Shown piece after piece: positions 4,730 to 7,137 of a stretch of 7,137 nt of DNA (positions are counted from its first letter, which is position 1; every line of letters begins with the position of its first letter). Below the pieces are notes generated by a model. It was not told where the DNA came from, ran no database searches, and worked only from the letters and a program-made list of their open reading frames with translations. The stretch spans positions 1-7,137 of the forward strand of contig USHI01000064.1 in the NCBI GenBank assembly GCA_900554405.1. Reading direction: 5' to 3'. Source of the stretch: an uncultured Eubacteriales bacterium. Its GTDB lineage: Bacteria > Bacillota > Clostridia > Oscillospirales > CAG-382. A program made the position numbers and the translations under genes.

Positions 4730-6679
4730 ATGGGAAATTTCAGGCTCGTTTCGGATTTTTCGCCTACGGGCGATCAGCCCGAAGCGATCGCATCGCTTGT
4801 AAACGGCATCAAAAACGGGCTGCACGATCAGACCCTGATCGGCGTGACGGGCTCCGGCAAGACCTTCACCATGGCAAACGTCATTGCCGCCGCGGGGCGC
4901 CCCGCAATAATACTCGAACCCAACAAAACGCTTGCCGCGCAGGTTTGCAGCGAAATGAAGGCGCTCTTCCCCGAAAACGCGGTGGAATTCTTTGTGTCTT
5001 ATTACGATTACTACCAGCCGGAGGCTTATGTTCCCGGCAAGGATATTTATATCGAAAAGGATGCGGCGATCAATTCGGAAATAGATAAGCTGCGCCATTC
5101 GGCGACAAGCGCTCTTATTGAACGTCGGGATGTAATCATCGTCGCTTCGGTTTCCTGCATTTATTCGCTGGGCGATCCGGAGGAATACCGTCAGCAGGTC
5201 ATATCGCTCCGCCGCGGTGCGACTTACCCGCGTGACGATATAATCAGGCGGCTTGTCGCCATGCAATACGCAAGAAGCGATATGGGCTTCGAGCGAAATA
5301 ATTTCCGCGTGCGCGGGGATGTTCTGGAAATATTCCCCTCCAATACCGATACGGATGCCGTGCGCGTGGAGCTTTTCGGTGATGAAATAGAGCGCATAAG
5401 CATTATAAATACCGTCACGGGGGAGGCTGTCGCCGATCTTACCCACGCCGCAATATTCCCCGCCTCGCACTATGTCACCGGCGAGGAAAAGCGCAAAAAG
5501 GCGCTGGACGAGATCATTGCCGAGCTGGATGAAAGAATTGCCTTTTTCGAATCCGAAAACAAACTTATAGAGGCGCAGCGCATACGAGAACGCACCATGT
5601 TCGATGTCGAGCAGATACGCGAGATCGGCTTCTGCTCCGGGATCGAAAACTATTCCCGCGTGCTTTCCGGGCGAAAGCCGGGCAGCGCGCCTTATACCCT
5701 GCTGGATTTCTTCCCGCGGGATTATATACTTTTCGCCGACGAAAGCCATGTCATGCTGCCGCAGATACGCGGTATGTCCCATGGGGACAGGATGCGCAAA
5801 AAGAACCTTGTGGATTACGGCTTCCGCCTGCCCTCCGCATATGACAACCGCCCTCTCACCTTCGATGAATTCAACGAAAAGCGCGGCACTACGGTATATG
5901 TCAGCGCGACACCGAAGGAATACGAAAAGGGCATTTCGCAGAATATAGTCGAGCAGATCATCCGCCCGACGGGGCTGCTCGATCCGGAGGTGGAGGTGCG
6001 CCCGACAAAGGGGCAGATCGACGATCTTGCCGGCGAAATACGTCTGCGCACCGAAAGGCACGAAAGAGTGCTTGTCACAACGCTCACAAAAAAGATGGCG
6101 GAGGATCTTACCGAATTTTTCGAGCTTTCGGGGATCCGCTGCCGCTATATGCATTACGATATAGACACCATCGAACGCATGGATATTCTGCGCGGGCTTC
6201 GCGCCGGGGAATTTGATGTGCTTGTCGGCATAAACCTGCTCCGCGAAGGGCTCGACCTTCCGGAGGTATCGCTCGTGGCGATACTGGATGCCGATAAGGA
6301 GGGCTTCCTCCGCAGCGAAATATCGCTTGTCCAGACAATCGGCAGAGCGGCAAGAAATTCGAGCGGAAAGGTCATTATGTATGCCGACGGAATGACGGGC
6401 TCCATGGAACGCGCAATAAACGAAACACGCCGCCGCCGCGGGATACAGCAGGCATATAACGAAAAACACGGCATCACGCCAAAGACAATAGTCAAGGAAA
6501 TACGTGCGCCGCTTGAGATCACCGTCAAAAAGGATGGCGGCAAGGGCGAACAAGAGCTTACTCCGGAGGCAAAGAAGAAGCTTATCGACCGCCTGACTGC
6601 GGAAATGAAGCGCGCCGCAAAGGATCTCGATTTCGAAACGGCTGCGGCGCTGCGCGACAGGATACGCAGATTGATGTAG
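4730..6679 (+). CDS. uvrB: UvrB, excinuclease ABC subunit B
   Basis: This is a full-length 649-residue UvrB, the damage-verifying helicase of nucleotide excision repair; it is loaded on DNA by UvrA and then recruits UvrC. Motifs in order are GDQPEAI (14-20), Walker A GVTGSGKT (38-45), the aromatic beta-hairpin YYDYYQPEAYVP (91-102) that is inserted between the DNA strands, the EKDAAINSEIDKLRHSAT block (109-126), the Walker B DESH (337-340), SATP (392-395), GINLLREGLDLPEVSLV (500-516), and the arginine-finger motif QTIGRAARN (535-543). The C-terminal UVR domain (about 614-649) has the AAKDLDFETAAALRDRIR core that contacts UvrA and UvrC. ATG 4730 is chosen because it begins the usual UvrB N-terminus and AAAGGG (4715-4720) lies nine bases upstream. 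All catalytic motifs look intact. uvrA follows 25 bases later. Confidence 0.98.
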   Translation: MGNFRLVSDFSPTGDQPEAIASLVNGIKNGLHDQTLIGVTGSGKTFTMANVIAAAGRPAIILEPNKTLAAQVCSEMKALFPENAVEFFVSYYDYYQPEAYVPGKDIYIEKDAAINSEIDKLRHSATSALIERRDVIIVASVSCIYSLGDPEEYRQQVISLRRGATYPRDDIIRRLVAMQYARSDMGFERNNFRVRGDVLEIFPSNTDTDAVRVELFGDEIERISIINTVTGEAVADLTHAAIFPASHYVTGEEKRKKALDEIIAELDERIAFFESENKLIEAQRIRERTMFDVEQIREIGFCSGIENYSRVLSGRKPGSAPYTLLDFFPRDYILFADESHVMLPQIRGMSHGDRMRKKNLVDYGFRLPSAYDNRPLTFDEFNEKRGTTVYVSATPKEYEKGISQNIVEQIIRPTGLLDPEVEVRPTKGQIDDLAGEIRLRTERHERVLVTTLTKKMAEDLTEFFELSGIRCRYMHYDIDTIERMDILRGLRAGEFDVLVGINLLREGLDLPEVSLVAILDADKEGFLRSEISLVQTIGRAARNSSGKVIMYADGMTGSMERAINETRRRRGIQQAYNEKHGITPKTIVKEIRAPLEITVKKDGGKGEQELTPEAKKKLIDRLTAEMKRAAKDLDFETAAALRDRIRRLM

Positions 6680-6704
6680 TTTTATTTAAGGGAACGGAGT
6701 TATT

Positions 6705-7137
6705 ATGGCAGGAGAAATCAAGGTAAAGGGCGCAAGAGTCCACAACCTGAAAAATATATCGGTCACCATCCCGCGGGACAAGCTGGTGGTGTTTACGGGG
6801 CTTTCCGGTTCCGGCAAATCCTCGCTTGCCTTCGATACGCTTTATGCCGAGGGGCACAGAAGGTTTGTCGAATCGCTTTCCTCATACGCAAGAATGTTTC
6901 TGGGGCAGCTGGATAAACCGGATGTGGATATGATCGAGGGGCTTTCACCGGCGATATCCATCGACCAGAAAACTACTTCGCGCAATCCGCGCTCCACTGT
7001 CGGCACGGCGACGGAGATATACGATTACCTCCGCCTGCTTTATGCCCGGATAGGCAAGACGATTTCGCCTGTGTCGGGGATGGAAGTGAAAAAGCATCAG
7101 GTGAAAGACATCGTGAAGGAGGTTCTGGCATATCCGG
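6705..7137 (+). CDS. uvrA: UvrA, excinuclease ABC subunit A, 3' truncated by the window
   Basis: The first 144 residues of UvrA, usually about 940 residues, the dimeric ABC-type ATPase that finds bulky DNA lesions and loads UvrB. ARVHNLKNI (10-18) leads into Walker A GLSGSGKSS (32-40) of the first ATPase. It is followed by GHRRFVESLSSYARMFLGQL (50-69), the SPAISIDQKTTSRNPRSTVG block (81-100) and EIYDYLRLLYARIG (104-117). The next segment is unusual: where many UvrA proteins have the first zinc-module motif CPxCG or CPxHG, this one reads SPVSG (121-125), with no cysteine, then EVKKHQVKDIV. This resembles Bacteroidetes-type UvrA as I remember it. The start ATG has ACGGAG five bases upstream. 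Its closeness to uvrB indicates one operon. Confidence 0.97.
   Translation, partial: MAGEIKVKGARVHNLKNISVTIPRDKLVVFTGLSGSGKSSLAFDTLYAEGHRRFVESLSSYARMFLGQLDKPDVDMIEGLSPAISIDQKTTSRNPRSTVGTATEIYDYLRLLYARIGKTISPVSGMEVKKHQVKDIVKEVLAYP

Noticed and set aside
4634..6553. A 639-codon open frame on the minus strand
   Set aside because: It lies opposite uvrB, whose motifs are unmistakable. The antisense translation has no recognisable domain, and such frames are expected opposite codon-biased genes with few antisense stops.
1..7137. Mobile element, CRISPR array, tRNA/rRNA or defence cassette
   Set aside because: No transposase, direct-repeat array, cloverleaf-like segment, attachment-site duplication or nuclease cluster was seen on either strand.

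Overview
The window looks like an ordinary chromosomal stretch from a Gram-positive, Clostridia-like bacterium (Firmicutes). It is a little over half GC by eye. Most genes have strong purine-rich ribosome binding sites. Promoters are of the sigma-A/70 type, intrinsic terminators are clear, and uvrB sits directly upstream of uvrA. The small cysteine-rich helical protein at 2346-2777 also resembles a family I remember mainly from Clostridia. The taxonomic call is inference from these traits.

Layout: (1) 2-763, the 3' part of a PfkB-type sugar kinase, ending in a terminator. (2) 894-2171, a 12-13 helix CPA2-type cation:proton antiporter, expressed from a near-consensus promoter whose -35 box lies in the loop of the preceding terminator, and followed by its own terminator. 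(3) 2346-2777, a small four-helix-bundle-like protein with a palindrome over its putative -10 box. (4) 2830-3770, a two-gene minus-strand operon for a membrane-anchored protein and a lipoprotein, converging on gene 3 and sharing a bidirectional terminator with it. (5) 3771-3918, a divergent promoter region. (6) 3919-4632, a YhhQ/VUT-family queuosine-precursor transporter. (7) 4730-7137, the uvrBA nucleotide excision repair operon: uvrB is complete, uvrA is cut by the window end, and an inverted repeat lies in the uvrB promoter.

The genes are mostly independent single-gene transcription units. The exceptions are the minus-strand pair, which is translationally coupled, and uvrB-uvrA, which make one repair complex. 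I see no mobile element, CRISPR array, tRNA, rRNA or defence cassette. I did not find a convincing new multi-gene system. The points most worth a second look are the UvrA N-terminal segment with no cysteine at its first zinc module, the missing orthodox start codon of the antiporter, the terminator/promoter overlap, and the two palindromes in promoter regions.
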